From Elymus sibiricus (lineage: Eukaryota; Streptophyta; Magnoliopsida; Poales; Poaceae): DNA of 64,000 bases. Positions within the stretch are counted from its first letter, which is position 1. The number at the start of each line of letters is the position of its first letter. The position numbers were made by a program, and so were the translations under genes. The DNA is taken from assembly GCA_039707655.1 (NCBI GenBank), contig CM077666.1:397935886-397999885 (forward strand). The letters run 5' to 3'. This document shows, piece after piece, positions 1 through 10,443 of this stretch. The notes under the pieces were generated by a model. It searched no databases. It worked only from the letters and a program-made list of their open reading frames with translations, and was not told the origin of the DNA.

Positions 1-273
1 TTGAGCAATCAGATCATTATCAAAACATCATCCCCTTTTAATAGTATTGGCTTTCCTATGGACTCAATGTGATCTTGGATCACTAAACCAAAAATGAAGA
101 GTCTTGAGCTTTTGCCAATGTATGTCCTTAGCATTTGAGGGGTCCACATTCCCTAGTCCTTGCCATGCCAATCATTGAACTTCCTGAAATCTTTCACTTG
201 AATGTTTATGAGTTCAATGAGATATATGTTGTTATGAATTACCAAAACCACCAAGGGAACAATTGCACTTTCA
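1..273 (-). repeat. 3' LTR, partial (gag+ORF2 copia element)
   Basis: Matches the outer end of the 5' LTR at 8891-9161 almost base for base. Its minus-strand start (TGAAAG) is at 273 and is preceded by the purine-rich PPT at 274-287. The rest of the LTR lies left of the window. Confidence 0.9.
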
Positions 274-287
274 ATCTCCCCCTTCTT
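274..287 (-). other. Polypurine tract (PPT)
   Basis: The minus strand reads a G-rich purine run (AAGAAGGGGGAGATT) directly before the LTR start. The sister copy has the same run at 46694-46706. This is the plus-strand DNA priming site for reverse transcription. Confidence 0.8.
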
Positions 288-793
288 GGTAATTGATGAC
301 AACATATAGATCAAAGCTTCGATAGAGGATATAATCAATGAATAGTGTCGTCGCTTAGAGAAGTATGTGATAAGCAAGAGCTTCCCTAAATTTGTGCATT
401 ATTTAGAATTTGCGTTTGAATGCAAATGCATAAACGATTAGGATCATGGGTTACTCTTCCATGTCACATACAACTTGGTGGAGCGCACAAAATGATATGA
501 GTGGAATATTAAGCACGCATCAACAAAAACACATGTGAATGATCATACATAGATAGAGATAAAGATAACCAATGTGCATAACATGAAGCGTCGTATGATC
601 AAGCACACAATCAACCAACGTAGTCTCAAGCATAATGAACTGAAGTAGCAGGCACGAACCAAAAACTCTCAAAAGAAATCAAATGAAGCAAAAGACAAGA
701 CGCTCTCTCTCGAAGCCTAAGGATCTATACAAATTCTCCCCCTTTGGCAACAAGTACCAAAAAGCTCGAATAGGTATAGAGATACTCGTCACT
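288..793 (-). other. 3' noncoding region of the gag+ORF2 element
   Basis: AT-rich sequence between the stop of ORF2 and the PPT. It matches 46190-46693 of the sister copy in reverse complement, including a block on handling of a 'CCCCCTTTGGCAACAAG' type sequence. No ORF or structural RNA is recognisable. Confidence 0.7.
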
Positions 794-2861
794 CTAGGCA
801 CGATCTCCGGCAGCTCCTGGAGGTGAAGATCTCTGGCTGGCAGCTCTGGTGTGCATCGACGGCGTTGAGATCACTGTGTCTACAAAAGCTTCGGCTGAAG
901 TCAACTGTGCTGGTGGAGTGGACACTGGCGGTGGAACGGATGGAGCAGCAGCTGGGGTAGAAACTGTAGTCCTCACATCTGCAGTAGGTACAGCGGCAGG
1001 CCTTGGTGCCCTAGGCACTGTATGAAACCTGTCTGTGGTTGGTCTCTCATCACCGCTGTCAGACTCTCTGACTCTGTCTACGTCTCTGAAGCTTCTCCAC
1101 TATGGTCTGGATCTCTATGACTTTCACATAAAGATCATAAAACTTTGTTTCCACAATCCGCTCTAAGCTTGCCTGATTCTTGACAAGGTTGGCCAAACTC
1201 TGTTCAATCCTCTGGGTAGCTTCTAGCAGATAAGTCATTTGATCAGACTTGGTCTTGAGCTGAGCTGTAGATGAGCTAGGAGCTTATGCTTCCTTGGCTG
1301 CTTTAGCTGCTTCAATCTTTGCCTATGCCTCAGCAGAAGTAGGGTGAGATGGATCCATCACCACTACATTATCCTCGAACTCAGGAAACAATAGAAGGTG
1401 CTCTCGGTCAAGAAGATGTGTGCTTGTTCCAACCTTGGAATTGATGAGCAACTGAATGTGCGGAGCAAAACCACATGACCTCTTTTGGTCAGCTACTGTC
1501 CTCTTTATGGTCTCTACAATCAGACTCATAACCTTGAACTTCTGTGGAACATCAAACAGGTGCAGCAAGTTGATGGAGTGGCCACGTATCATCTTGTCAT
1601 CTCTAGATTTGGGCATCAAGGTATGCCTCAAAATAGTGTTGGTGGTGGCCAAACCAGGTAGTAAATGCTTCACTGACCCTAGCTTGTGTGTCTCAAGATG
1701 CTTCTTTGGAATAGGCTTGTACATGTTCTGCATGGAATTGTGGTCTTCCTTGGGCTTAGCATAAACATCAATATCATCCTCTTCTTCCTTAGGATCTTCA
1801 ATAAGAGCAGCCCACTCAGTGATAGAAGACTGGTATCTCACACCTTTAGTCATCCACACTATCTTCCCATCTGGATAGAAATGTGCCGTGGAATAGAATT
1901 GCATGATCATTTCATCACTCCATGATGTAAGTTTCCTTCCAACGAAGGTATCAATCCCAGCAAGCTTGAAACTCTCATGAACATGAGGAAAATAGTCTTC
2001 ATTCTCATCAATGTACTCCCATTTGACCCATCTCATGTCACTGACTATTGGTTTCTTGTCTAGCAGCACTGTCTCATAAAAGTCTTGTTGCTCGCGAGTG
2101 TGAAATCTATAGTCACAAGCTGTTTTTCTCCTAATGGAATAGGGATCATTCTCTCTCCATTTTCTCAGGCCATTATCCCTTCTTGCTTTCATATCTTCTG
2201 CAATAGGGTGGGTGTCATCATGATCAGGCAACTTTGGCCTTAGCTTCTTGAGCACTAGTGGCTCATCATCAACCTCAGCTTCAGGCACTAGGGCCTTGTT
2301 CTTCTCCTTAGCTGAAACATCTCTTGTGGTTCTCTTGGGTCTGGTTGTTGTAGCTTTCTTTGTCTTGGAAGAGGTGCTGGATTTCATTGCACTTGCCATA
2401 AGCTTCTGTTGCTTTGCAGGAGGTGGATTTGCTGGTTCTTCCTCTTCCTCATCAGTTGCATCATCTCTCCTCATGGAGGTTGGCTTGAAGATCACATGGG
2501 CAGTTTGTTTCCTCTCTTTCTTCTTGCCTGCAACTTTTGCTTTTGAGCCACTTGGCTCCTCAGGTGTCATTCCTTTCTTGGCTGCAGCTGATTCTGAAAT
2601 CTTTCTTGTAACCCCTCTTTCCTTCCTTGTGCCATATTCCTTGGCAACAACAGCTGGCTTCTTCTTTTTGGAGGTGGCTTCCTCAGCAGCAAAATCCTCA
2701 TCATCATCATCAGAATTTTTCTTCTTCCTTGATCTGGTGGCTGCCTTAGGCAATTCTGGAGAGCTTCTTTCTCCTTCATAGTAACTTTCCTCAGGGCTTG
2801 ACCCTGCACTTAGCTCTGTTGCTTGCTCTGATATGTTCTGGCTATCACTTGCTTCAGACAT
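794..2861 (-). pseudogene. ORF2: unknown retroelement protein in the position of pol
   Basis: Intact from 2861 down to a stop at 1323 (512 codons). I prefer the ATG at 2861 over any upstream start because the sister copy has an ATG in the same GCAAG-ATG context (44793). The first ~240 residues are very basic and acidic in patches (Lys/Arg runs, EEEEE, DDDDED), suggesting nuclear targeting or nucleic-acid binding. A globular part follows with conserved W, FY, HLLPGLA and RGHSINLL stretches. Beyond the stop, homology to the sister copy continues through a heptad-like segment and a Pro/Ser/Thr-rich tail ending at 794, with at least one more stop and a frameshift. The globular part loosely resembles the plant-specific 'putative plant transposon protein' domain; this is from memory and unproven. 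It is not a recognised polymerase or integrase. Confidence 0.7.
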
Positions 2862-2979
2862 CTTGCAAACAGACTTGTGAATAGTTGGGTATGGGCAGAG
2901 TAGATGAGTTATCACAAAAACATAACTGGTTTTTGAAAAAAGTGAGTTCAAATCTTTGTTTCAACTTTTCACAGAAGGG

Positions 2980-3800
2980 ATTTCGGATCATCCGAGTTGA
3001 TCATTTCGGTGATACCGAAGCACTCAACAGAAACTTGGCACACAGTTTCGGTCAGACCGATTTGTGGCTCGGTGTCTCCGATATGATAGGGTTCCACAGA
3101 AACTTACTTTCAGTCTCACCGTTTCGTACAACTTGGTGGCACCGAGGGGTACTAGTGCAATGGCTAAAGCCAAATCGGTGACTCCGAAAATTTTAATTCG
3201 GTTGGTCCGAGATGCATTCTGCGACAACTTAAACCTAATTTTTTTGCTTGAATCTATTCTAAGGAATTTTATATGAGGAAATAGTATTGCAAATTGTGGC
3301 ATGAATCATGGTGAGTTCCCTAGTGCATAGAATCAGAAATTAAAGCACAAGGGGATCGGATTTTACCCTAACTTGGCGCAAATCCTCTACGACGGCAACG
3401 GAGGAAGAGATTTCCGTTGACAGCGATGGAATCCAACGGCGAGGGCACGCTGGACGCAAAGGCGATAGTCCGAAGACCTGGCAACGGCAGCAGTGGGGCG
3501 CGGGTTCGAAGGGTTTTGAGAAATTTCAATCGAACGGACCCGCTGGATATATATACCCACTGGCTGTCGGTGGCTCCAATTTGAAGTGAATCGGTGGCAC
3601 CGAGACGAGCAACTGCTTGCAGCTGGGTGTATCGGTGGCTCCGAGACAATTCATGTCGGTTGCACCGAGATTGAAAATCTGATCAGTCTAAACGGTTTTG
3701 GTGAGACCGAATGAGAGTGGGTTGGTCTAACCGAAAAACATCCAGAAGGTTTTGGAGTTCAGTCCTTGTCAGATCGGTGACTCCGAGTGCGCCTCACCCG
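2980..3800 (-). repeat. Array of CGGT-N3-ACCG-like short palindromes (interior)
   Basis: Many degenerate copies of TCGGTGNCACCGA, such as TTCGGTGATACCGAA and CTCGGTGTCTCCGA, are scattered through the noncoding DNA between gag and ORF2. The same motif fills the LTRs of this family and the matching interval at 43880-44660 of the sister copy. Confidence 0.8.
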
Positions 3801-4610
3801 GAGGATCCGAAAAAGACTTGTTCAATTTTTGTGATATAGCAAGAATAGAATTTGAGACAAGAAAGAATAGATAGCTAGAGAAGGTTCTTAGGCATTCTTG
3901 TACATCCACTTGGCCAGAAAAACCAAGACAATCAAAACAACAAATGGATGTCCTTGAATGAAGAAAAATATGCATTGCAACATGCTCACACAATAAGATG
4001 GCAATTGAAATATGTGTCAAACATGCACAACCAATTCTAGCATCTATCAAACAATGGGCGATGACATAGTCATCTATATATGAGTATATTGACTTAGGAG
4101 CCAAATGAGAACATTTGATCATAGGTCATACTCATCGTTTAAGCACAAGTGGGGTTACCACTTTTACATAAAGCATTAATGTGTTCACATCATTAGAGTT
4201 GCTTTAGCTCAAGTCTTAGAGCAAAGCTCCCCCTAGATGTGATATCCCCCCAAGGAGGGATGAACTAACCTTGGGTTTTGTCGATGATGACTTCATGTAG
4301 ATGTTGAAGATGTGGATGCTCAATGTTGATGTAGAACATCAAGAGTTGGGAGCAATCCTTGGAGTTTTGCACTTTCAGTACCTACATGGGTTAGTCCCAC
4401 ACAAGGAACATACAAAGATATCCATAGACATAGAGTGAAATGCACATATGGTGATGTCCATGAATGCATTGAATACCTTGTCCCTTGTCTTACCAACAAG
4501 AGGGTTTGTGACTCCATGAACTAGTGCAAGATGTTGAAGTTGGTTGCACAAGTTCTTGCCATAAATGAATGTGAGTGAAGTTTGTTGGCAGAGTCACCCT
4601 CAAGAACTCT
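3801..4610 (-). other. Noncoding spacer downstream of gag
   Basis: Corresponds to 43067-43880 of the sister copy. It includes a conserved block with a G-rich run (reverse complement near 4230-4260). No ORF of note is present. Confidence 0.6.
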
Positions 4611-4710
4611 CTAGTTCTTCTTCTTTGGGACCCACATCAACTTGATGGGAATCCTTGGAGTTGTAGTAGCACTTGATGAAGTAGAACTAGATGTAGTCTT
4701 GGGAACCCAC

Positions 4711-4974
4711 TGTGATAGCCTGGCTTATTAGGGATGATACACTACTCATATCAATAAGGAATTCCTTCTTTTCCGGGAGCCCATTCAGAAAGAACTCCAA
4801 AGTTAAGCATGCTCAGCTTGGAGTAATTTCAGGATGGGTGACCGACCGAGAAGTTAGTCCCGGGTGAGCACGAGTGAGGACAAAGTGCGCAGGAAAGACT
4901 AGTATTGATCTGTGGGGCCAGTCTAGATCTCGGCAGGAGTAACGACCGCCGGCGGGTGTGTTCGGGGCGTGATA
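4711..4974 (+). repeat. Cassandra copy 1, 5' LTR
   Basis: Starts TGTGATAGCC and ends GCGTGATA; the end has decayed from the expected GTTACA. Confidence 0.93.
4789..4866 (+). promoter_or_regulatory. 5S-rRNA-like internal Pol III promoter in Cassandra LTR
   Basis: Contains AGAACTCCAAAGTTAAGC (5S A-box region) and AGGATGGGTGACC (5S C-box region) at the spacing seen in plant 5S rRNA. The region between and after them has diverged. Equivalent segments lie at 5249-5326, 52891-52968 and 53351-53428. In Cassandra this is known to retain RNA polymerase III promoter character; activity here is inferred. Confidence 0.85.
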
Positions 4975-5170
4975 AGTTGGTATCAGAGCCGACCATCGCG
5001 GTTACACGAATGTTTGCGGACAGGTGCGCGGTCATGTTGTGCATGACGTTTGTGACCCGTCGTGGCACACGGCATGGCACATGTGCCGGACAGGATGCAC
5101 AGACGTATGTGCCAAGAGGGAACGTTCCTGTGGCCCGACGAGGACGTTGGTTCCTCTGAGTGGGGGTGTA

Positions 5171-5434
5171 TGTGATAGCCTGGCTTATTAGGGATGATAG
5201 ACTACTCATATCAATAAGGAATTCCTTCTTTTTCGGGAGCCCATTCGGAAAGAACTCCAAAGTTAAGCATGCTCAGCTTGGAGTAATTTTAGGATGGGTG
5301 ACCGACCGGGAAGTTAGTCCCGGGTGAGCACGAGTGAGGACAAAGTGCGCAAGAAAGACTAGTATTGATCTGTGGGGCCAGTCTAGATCTCGCCAGGAGT
5401 AACGACCGCCGGCGGGTGTGTTCGGGGCGTTATA
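5171..5434 (+). repeat. Cassandra copy 1, 3' LTR
   Basis: Starts TGTGATAGCC, ends GCGTTATA, followed by TSD CCCAC. The 5S-like segment is at 5249-5326. Confidence 0.93.
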
Positions 5435-7568
5435 CCCACTTGACTAAGGCTTGAGGTACTTCTTCAAATGAGTCAATCTCCTCTTGAAGCTTGTACTTGC
5501 CTTTTAGCTTGTGGTCTTGTGGTGGAAGATCATCTTGAGCTTGTGTTCCCTTGAAGGAAGTAGGATCATACTTCTCTTGTTGAGGAACAAACTTCATCTT
5601 GGGGTATTGATCTTCTTCCCACTCAACTCCATTGGCATTGAACTTTCGTTCAAAACCAACACCTTGGTTCTTCCGGTGCCTTCCTTGCTTGCGCACAATT
5701 TCCTCAAATTGCTTACTCCCGGCAAGGCTCTTGTAGACACCTTTTTCTATAATTCCTTTCAATAGATTGTTTTCTTGCTCAAGTTTAACTTGGCTAAGAG
5801 AATCATTAGTGGAATCAATAGAACTACTAGAAGCAACAACATTGGATTTAACATTGTTATTGTTACTACTAGAGGTAGAACCCTTTTTACTCTTGTTACT
5901 AGTTTGCTTAGATTTAACTTGTGGTATAAAGGTAGACAAGAGTAAACGTTTGGAAAGATATGAAGAACTCTTCTTTCGAAGATCATCATTGATAGCTTTA
6001 AGAAACTCATGCCCTTGCTCTAAATTTAGCTTCTCGAAGCGTAGCTTCTCATGAGTTCTTAAAAGCTCTCTATGATCCTCTTGAGTTTTTTCATGAGCTA
6101 ACTTAACAGCATTTAGTTCTTTAGTTAGACGCTCAATCTCCTTCATAGCATTGTCATTCGTTTCCTCTTGACTATGAATACTAGCATTTTCATTATAGCT
6201 CACATCACTAGTCTTATCAACAAGTAAATCATCATCACCAAGCAAATCATCATCATCACTATTGAAGTCAAAGTATTCGGGGTGTGATACCTTGGGGCCA
6301 TTTTCCATGAAGCATCTTCCAATTCCTTCATTTGGTGAATCAAATAGATCATAAGAGTTGGATGACACAAGAGCAAGTCTAGCAACACCTTCATCTTGAC
6401 TATAGTCGGAGTTTGAGTGATAGCTTCTCTCGGAGTGGTTGTCGGAGTCGGAGCCGGAAATCCATTCACCAACATGAGCTTGATGTCTTCTTCTAGTGTA
6501 GCTCTTGGATGACTTGTCCTTCCTTTCCGAATCCTTACTTCTTCGAGAAGATCTTCGTTCATAACGATCATCTCTACTCCTTCTCTCCTTGTGAGGTGAT
6601 TCATCTCTTCTATATCTTCCTCTTGGTGATTCGTCTCTTCTCTTGTGAGGTGCCGTACACTCATTGGAATAGTGTCCGAGTCTTCCACAATTGTAGCAAT
6701 TACGGTCACGACTTGATGATCTTTTCTCATAGTGTCTTGAGCTTGAGCTTCTTTCTTTTCCTTTGTTCTTGTAAAACTTGTTGAATCTTTTCACCATTAG
6801 GCTTATCTCTTCATTGGATACTAGCTTATCGCTTGAAGTTGCGGGAGCATCGGTTGAGGCTTTGTAAGCACCACTTGATTTGTTGTGTAGCTCCTCTTTG
6901 TCCTTGAGTGACATCTCATGAGCAATAATCCTTCCAATGACTTCTGTGGGCTTGAGATCTTTGTAATTTGGCATCATTTGGATCAATGTGCACACGGTAT
7001 CATATTTTCCATCCAAAGCTCTAAGGATCTTGTTGATGATGAATTTGTCAGTCATCTCTTCACTTCCTAAGCCGGCAATCTCATTTGTGATGAGAGCAAG
7101 CCTAGAGTACATTTCAACGACTCTTTCACCATCCTTCATTTTGAACTTGTCAAGTTGACTTTGAAGCACATCCAACTTAGATTCCTTGACGGACTCGGTA
7201 CCCTCATGCATATCAACCAAAGTATCCCAAATTTCCTTTGCATTCTCGAGGCGGTTGATCTTGTTGAACTCCTCGGGGCACAAACCGTTGAAGAGAATGT
7301 CACAAGCTTGAGCATTGTATTGCAACATCTTCAATTCTTCCACGGTTGCTTCACGATCCGGTTCCTTACCATCCTCAAAGAATTCACCTTGCAAGCCAAC
7401 ATGAACAACAGCCCAAATGGCGGGGTTATGACCAAGAATATGCATTTTCATCTTATGCTTCCAACTAGCAAAGTTTGTACCATCAAAATATGGACCTCTA
7501 CGGTGATATTTACCCTCACTAGACGCCATACTCTCCTAGGTTGTGAAATCAATGCAATGGAGACCAAA

Positions 7569-7580
7569 GCTCTGATACCA
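7569..7580 (-). other. Primer-binding site (initiator Met tRNA type)
   Basis: The minus strand reads TGGTATCAGAGC two bases after the end of the 5' LTR; this is the classic complement of the 3' end of plant initiator tRNA-Met. Confidence 0.9.
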
Positions 7581-8378
7581 CTTATAGGATCGAAAGTATG
7601 TCTAGAGGGGGGGTGATTAGACTACTTGACCAAATAAAAACTATCATTTTCCCAATTTTAGTTGTGGGCAGATTTTAGCAAGTATATCAAGTCAAGTAAC
7701 ACCCTACACATGCAATTCTAAGAGTATAGCAGCGGAAAGTAAAACATTGCACATGTAAGTAAAGGAGGGGATCGGAGATTTCAAACGCAATGAAGACACG
7801 ATGATTTTTGGCGTGGTTCCGATAGGTGGTGCTATCGTACGTCCACGTTGATGGAGACTTCAACCCACAAAGGGTAACGACTGCGCGAGTCCACGGAGGG
7901 CTCCACCCACAAAGGGTCCAGGAAGAAGCAACCTTGTCTATTCCACCATGGCTTACGTCCACGAAGGACTAGCCTCACTCGGGGTAGATCTTCATGAAGT
8001 AGGCAATCTCCTTGTCCTTACAAACTCCTTGGTTCAACTCCACATGATCTTGGAGGCTCCCAAGTGACACCTAACCAATCTAGGAGACACCACTCTCCAA
8101 AAGGTAATAGATGGTGTGTTGATGATGAACTCCTTACTCTTGTGCTTCAAGTGATAGTCTCCCCAACACTCAAACACTCCCTCAAAGATTTGGCTATGGT
8201 GGAAGAAAGATTTGAGTGGAAAGCAACTTGGCAAAGGCTAGAAATCAAGGTTCAAATGGTAGGATTGGAATATCTTGATCTCAACACATGAGTAGGTGGT
8301 TCTCTCTCAGAAAATGTATGGTGGAAATGTAGGCACGTTTTGATGGCTCTCTCTCTTGGTAAGAGGGTGGTGGAGGGG

Positions 8379-8386
8379 TATATATA
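8379..8386 (-). promoter_or_regulatory. TATA box of the LTR promoter
   Basis: The minus strand reads CTATATATACCCC, the same as in both LTRs of the sister copy (39983 and 47483), so this is the likely Pol II promoter of the element. Confidence 0.65.
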
Positions 8387-8424
8387 GGCTCCACACGAAA
8401 TCCAACCGTTACACACTTTTGACT

Positions 8425-8820
8425 AAACTCGGTGGCACCGACTAGAAATCTCGGTGAGACCGACCTGTGCAAAAGATGTGAACTTTTGAAGTTTCGGTGG
8501 GACCGAATGGAAACAACTCGGAGCGACCGATGTGCAATGGTAGGGCAAACCTCGTTTCGGTGGCACCGATTGCAATGTCTCAGTGAGACCGAAATAATTG
8601 CAACAAGGCAATAGAAAGTTGGTCAAGCCATCTCGGTGGCACCGATTGCAAACTCGGTTAGATTGAAATAATTGCAACAGATGATAGAGAGTTGGCCAGG
8701 CTATCTCGGTGGGACCGAGATCCATATCGGTGGATCCGACTTGTTAGGGTTTGGCTTGTGGCACTGTCTTGATGAACTCGGTGGGTCCGGATGAATAGGA
8801 TTCAGTGGAACCGAGTTAGA
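8425..8820 (-). repeat. CGGT-N3-ACCG palindrome array in the LTR
   Basis: About a dozen degenerate copies of CTCGGTGNCACCGAG, in pairs, sit upstream of the TATA box in element orientation. Equivalent arrays occupy 39555-39950 and 47055-47450. Confidence 0.85.
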
Positions 8821-9161
8821 CTTTGCAAATTAGGACAAGTTTGGATAGAGAAAGTGGCTGAGGATTTTGGAGAAGTATCACTAAGCACTTGAGCAATCAG
8901 ATCATTACCAAAACCTCATCCCCTTTTAATAGTATTGGCTTTCCTATGGACTCAATGTGATCTTGGATCACTAAACCAAAAATGAAGAGTCTTGAGCTTT
9001 TGGCAATGTATGTCCTTAGCATTTGAGGGGTCCACATTCCCTAGTCCTTGCCATGCCAATCATTGAACTTCCTGAAATCTTTCACTTGAATGTTTATTAG
9101 TTCAATGAGATATATGTTGTTATGAATTACTAAAACCACCAAGGGAGCAAATGCACTTTCA

Positions 9162-10371
9162 CTTTTCTTCCTCGGCTTGTCCCCCAGGGCAATCCATTGG
9201 TGCTGGCCAACTTGGGTCTTGTGGGCATCGCTCGTTGTCCTAGACAAGGATAGATCATCTCACTAGGACCCTCTAGAATGTTCTACAAGTTTCCAAAACC
9301 TTCTAGAACCTTCTAGGGCCTTTTGCGACCTTTCGGGACATTCCGGGCACTTACGGGACATTGCTGGCATCACTAGGACACTCATTTCTAGGACAATCCA
9401 CAACTCTTCTGGTTCCCATTCTCTCAATCTCCTTTATCTCCTAGTTCTCCTACAAACCACTAACCGTTAAGTGTGTGACCCTGTAGGTTAGGTAATAGGT
9501 GGACATTACCTGGAACAACTTTCGGTCAATAATTAATAGCAGGATCTGGACACCCATATTAATTCCCACATATACATGAAAATCTTTATCGAGTGAACCT
9601 TCTGTTTTCATACACACTTCCCTTTACTTCACGATACATAACAAAACCCGAGGCGAAACTTTAGTCGGTATCCATTTGAAGAAACTACTTGGTCACAATA
9701 CCAAGTTGTCCTCATTACCGATTTTGTTCTCTTTTCTTGTTTCTTTATTTTGGTATCCCCGTGATCATATCACGCTGTGTCTGGCTAGACAATGATGGAT
9801 ACCACAATGCCAAGTGGGCCCAGAGAGTATCTCTCCATCATCTTAGGACAAAATCTCAATCTTGAACTATCAAGTCCCTAGACATACTTTTCCAATGTAA
9901 CCGTTGTCGTTATAATCACCATATTACGGGTAACATTGGCAAACTCCAAAGTATATCGTCCAACATGAAGTTACTCGATATTCTCATGTTCTAAGAATGT
10001 GAGTATACGTTAACACTTTTATGATAATACTTATAACATTGTGATGATGTGATCTCATAGTATATCACTTGGTTCGGTTTGTCCGACACCATTGTTCTGT
10101 TAACAATGTGCTCTCAATGTTGTCGATATCCATGTTACTTTAACAATGCCCTATAATCAGGAAAATGGGATCATCATGCAACACATGAGCTAGTCCTAGA
10201 GGCGAGACTAGGAAACTGCTTTGTGTTATTGTTGCCACACATGCAAATAAATTTTCCTCTGGATCTCATATTCAAGGATCATTGCAATTATCACATAAAA
10301 ATATAAAATTAATTATGAACATGAAAATAAATGATAACATTTATTATTGCTTATATGGCATATTTTCAATA
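9162..10371 (-). repeat. Diverged Angela/BARE1-like 3' LTR, partial
   Basis: On the minus strand the sequence starting at 10371 parallels the start of the Angela LTR at 61898 (GAAAATATGCC versus GGAAATATGCC, then AATAATAAA). Further blocks also match, such as GGGCCCACTTGG near 9820 and GACCGAAAGTTGTTCC near 9515. Many substitutions and indels show it is old. The left part is cut at 9161 by the insertion of the gag+ORF2 element and presumably continues left of the window. Confidence 0.78.
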
Positions 10372-10443
10372 GTCCTCAACTTACACTAGAGTCAATAATC
10401 TAGCCAGTGCTAATGCACTTTACACCTATGACATACATGTGTA
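10372..10443 (-). other. 3' interior scrap of the diverged Angela-like element
   Basis: The minus strand reads ATTGACTCTAGTG and then a purine-rich run before the LTR, the arrangement I recall immediately upstream of BARE1/Angela 3' LTRs. It ends at the TSD of the next insertion. Confidence 0.6.

Larger units (their letters stand above)
4711..5434 (+). mobile_element. Cassandra TRIM retrotransposon, copy 1
   Basis: Complete 724-bp terminal-repeat retrotransposon in miniature: LTRs 4711-4974 and 5171-5434 (264 bp each), PBS 4978-4989 (TGGTATCAGAGC), 196 bp of noncoding interior, and a PPT ending at 5170 (GAGTGGGGGTGTA). TSD CCCAC is at 4706-4710 and 5435-5439. Each LTR contains a 5S-rRNA-like segment, the hallmark of Cassandra. 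It encodes nothing and must be mobilised in trans. The two LTRs differ at about ten positions by eye, and both ends read ATA instead of ACA. It is inserted in the gag gene of the surrounding element. Confidence 0.96.
4611..7529 (-). pseudogene. gag: Copia-type gag, disrupted by a Cassandra insertion
   Basis: Structural capsid/nucleocapsid polyprotein that packages retrotransposon RNA in virus-like particles. The ATG at 7529 follows the PBS by about 40 bases and opens an uninterrupted frame. Residues ~15-210 form the UBN2-like copia capsid domain (YFDGTNFASWKHKM near the start, EIWDTLVDMHEG near 99). A CCHC zinc knuckle CYNCGRLGHYSNEC lies at 278-291, flanked by Ser/Arg-rich sequence. Residues ~450-560 look like a coiled coil. 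The frame is open until it runs into Cassandra at 5434; the last ~35 codons lie beyond it and end with the TAG at 4611. The intact sister protein would be ~730 residues. There is no in-frame protease. Apart from the insertion the frame is well preserved. Confidence 0.9.
1..9161 (-). mobile_element. Non-autonomous copia-type LTR retrotransposon (gag + extra ORF, no pol), left end off window
   Basis: On the minus strand the order is 5' LTR (7583-9161), PBS, gag, a long noncoding stretch, a second ORF, PPT, then the 3' LTR, of which only 273 bases lie in the window. The LTR begins TGAAAGTGCA. The base 3' of the 5' LTR leads into a TGGTATCAGAGC PBS. No protease, integrase, reverse transcriptase or RNase H is visible; ORF2 occupies the place where pol would be. 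A second copy lies in opposite orientation at 39207-48284 and confirms every boundary. The copy is dead: Cassandra splits gag, and ORF2 has stops and a frameshift. The gag type indicates Ty1/copia; I do not recognise the family name. Confidence 0.88.
7583..9161 (-). repeat. 5' LTR (gag+ORF2 copia element)
   Basis: 1579 bp; on the minus strand it starts TGAAAGTGCATTTG at 9161 and ends ATCCTATA at 7583 (TACA in the sister copy). A TATATATA box lies at 8379-8386 and a palindrome array at 8425-8820. The five bases after it, CTTTT (9162-9166), should be the TSD, but the partner is outside the window. Confidence 0.9.

Noticed and set aside
2248..2781. 177-codon plus-strand frame
   Set aside because: It is the antisense shadow of the charged N-terminal region of ORF2 (Lys and Glu codons read as Phe, Leu and Ser).
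4789..4866. 5S rRNA gene
   Set aside because: The similarity covers only part of 5S rRNA and lies in LTRs of a TRIM with PBS, PPT and TSD. It is Cassandra, not an rRNA gene.
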